From the NCBI GenBank assembly GCA_001774245.1, contig MEZF01000048.1, positions 8,083-21,555 of the forward strand: DNA of 13,473 nucleotides, written 5' to 3'. Below are positions 12,847 through 13,473 of the stretch, in pieces (positions within the stretch are counted from its first letter, which is position 1; each line of letters starts with the position of its first letter). The DNA comes from Candidatus Bathyarchaeota archaeon RBG_13_52_12. Lineage in GTDB: Archaea > Thermoproteota > Bathyarchaeia > TCS64. A program made the position numbers and the translations under genes. Under the pieces are notes generated by a model that had not been told where the DNA came from, made no database searches, and saw only the letters and a program-made list of their open reading frames with translations.

Positions 12847-13473
12847 ATGGAAAAGCCTTTTCTAAAACTTACTATTGTCGTCTCTTGTATTCTTCTCATC
12901 ATTATCATGTACAGCGGTTACACATCTGCTACAAAGGGTGAAGGATTTGCGATATACTTAACCAGGGAAGGTGTCCCGCTTGCCAAGATGGAGGCCTTAA
13001 GCCATGTCGAGCTCTCAGATCAGCCCATCGTATCTGTTGAAGATATCATCGCTTATAACGCTCAGACACATGAGTTGAAGCTAACACCACGCGCCTTTGA
13101 GCGTATCTCTGAGCTGGGTGTACCAGTTGAAGGGGGATCGTTTATGGTTTGCATCAATAATGAGCCTATATACTGGGGCGCTTTTTGGACGCCAATATCC
13201 TCCATTTCATTCGACGGAGTTACCATTTGGAAGCCGTTTAACACTCGGGAACAGAAAATAATTGTGCTAGAGTTGGGCTATCCTTCCTCGTCTTTCTATG
13301 GAGGTAAAGATCCCAGGAATAATATGAAGGTGTTGGAGTCGCTGGAGAAGGCGGACAAGTTAATCACCAAGCTGTCATTGACTGCGGTGGATAAACTACC
13401 ACATTCCATGAAGGGGTATGAGCTGTATTCGTGGGAAGAAAACGGCCAGTGGCACTACACTATCATTACGGGT
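12847..13473 (+). CDS. Exported or membrane-anchored protein of unknown function, N-terminal part
   Basis: The frame runs from an ATG to the end of the window (209 codons) with no stop, so the C-terminus is missing. Residues 1-6 are MEKPFL and about 7-24 are strongly hydrophobic (LTIVVSCILLIIIMYSG), a signal peptide or N-terminal anchor without a clear lipobox. The rest looks globular and extracytoplasmic. It shows EGFAIYLTREGVP, FERISELGVPV, EPIYWGAFWTPISSISFDGV, ELGYPSSSFYGGKDPRNN and SMKGYELYSWEENGQWHYTI. I recognise no catalytic motif and assign no function. Coding is supported by the long frame, the well-placed TATA box and plausible protein composition. It begins 73 bases beyond the insertion sequence, which probably separates it from former neighbours. 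Confidence 0.75.
   Translation, partial: MEKPFLKLTIVVSCILLIIIMYSGYTSATKGEGFAIYLTREGVPLAKMEALSHVELSDQPIVSVEDIIAYNAQTHELKLTPRAFERISELGVPVEGGSFMVCINNEPIYWGAFWTPISSISFDGVTIWKPFNTREQKIIVLELGYPSSSFYGGKDPRNNMKVLESLEKADKLITKLSLTAVDKLPHSMKGYELYSWEENGQWHYTIITG

Overview
The window is archaeal chromosomal DNA. It carries archaeal/eukaryotic-type ribosomal proteins (eL24, eS28, L7Ae, uS2), RNA polymerase subunit N, an archaeal-type GluRS and the archaeal branch of the mevalonate pathway (mevalonate kinase, isopentenyl phosphate kinase, type 2 IPP isomerase, GGPP synthase). TATA-like boxes lie about 25-34 bases before several first genes, and some starts look leaderless. Moderate GC and the gene set suggest a TACK-type archaeon (Bathyarchaeia- or Nitrososphaeria-like), but the phylum is only a guess.

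Layout. Positions 1-1581 (+): the C-terminal part of a class V aminotransferase, then inositol-1-phosphate synthase. Positions 1691-3228 (-): nucleoside diphosphate kinase behind its own promoter, and a compact L7Ae-eS28-eL24 operon. Positions 3298-10725 (-): a long co-oriented block, read in transcription order as rpoN, rps2, a MEMO-family gene, mevalonate kinase, isopentenyl phosphate kinase, type 2 IDI, GGPP synthase, gltX. Genes from rpoN to the isomerase are 1-11 bases apart or overlap, and Shine-Dalgarno sequences often lie over the preceding stop codon. A GC hairpin followed by eight T separates GGPP synthase from gltX.

Positions 10726-11564 hold no convincing gene. They contain the rpoN promoter, several hairpins, a family of GTAC-centred palindromes spaced about 60 bases apart, and a low-complexity stretch. 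Positions 11565-12773 are a complete-looking insertion sequence with perfect 25-base terminal inverted repeats and a DDE transposase on the minus strand. Its apparent translation start has lost a usable start codon. From 12847 to the end (+) runs the N-terminal part of an exported or membrane-anchored protein of unknown function, with a likely leaderless promoter.

How the genes fit together. Mevalonate kinase, isopentenyl phosphate kinase, the isomerase and GGPP synthase supply the C20 isoprenoid chains of archaeal ether lipids. Inositol-1-phosphate synthase supplies the precursor of inositol head groups. These lipid genes are embedded among translation and transcription genes, a conserved archaeal arrangement. 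The non-coding and mobile DNA just upstream of rpoN looks like a local rearrangement or insertion zone.
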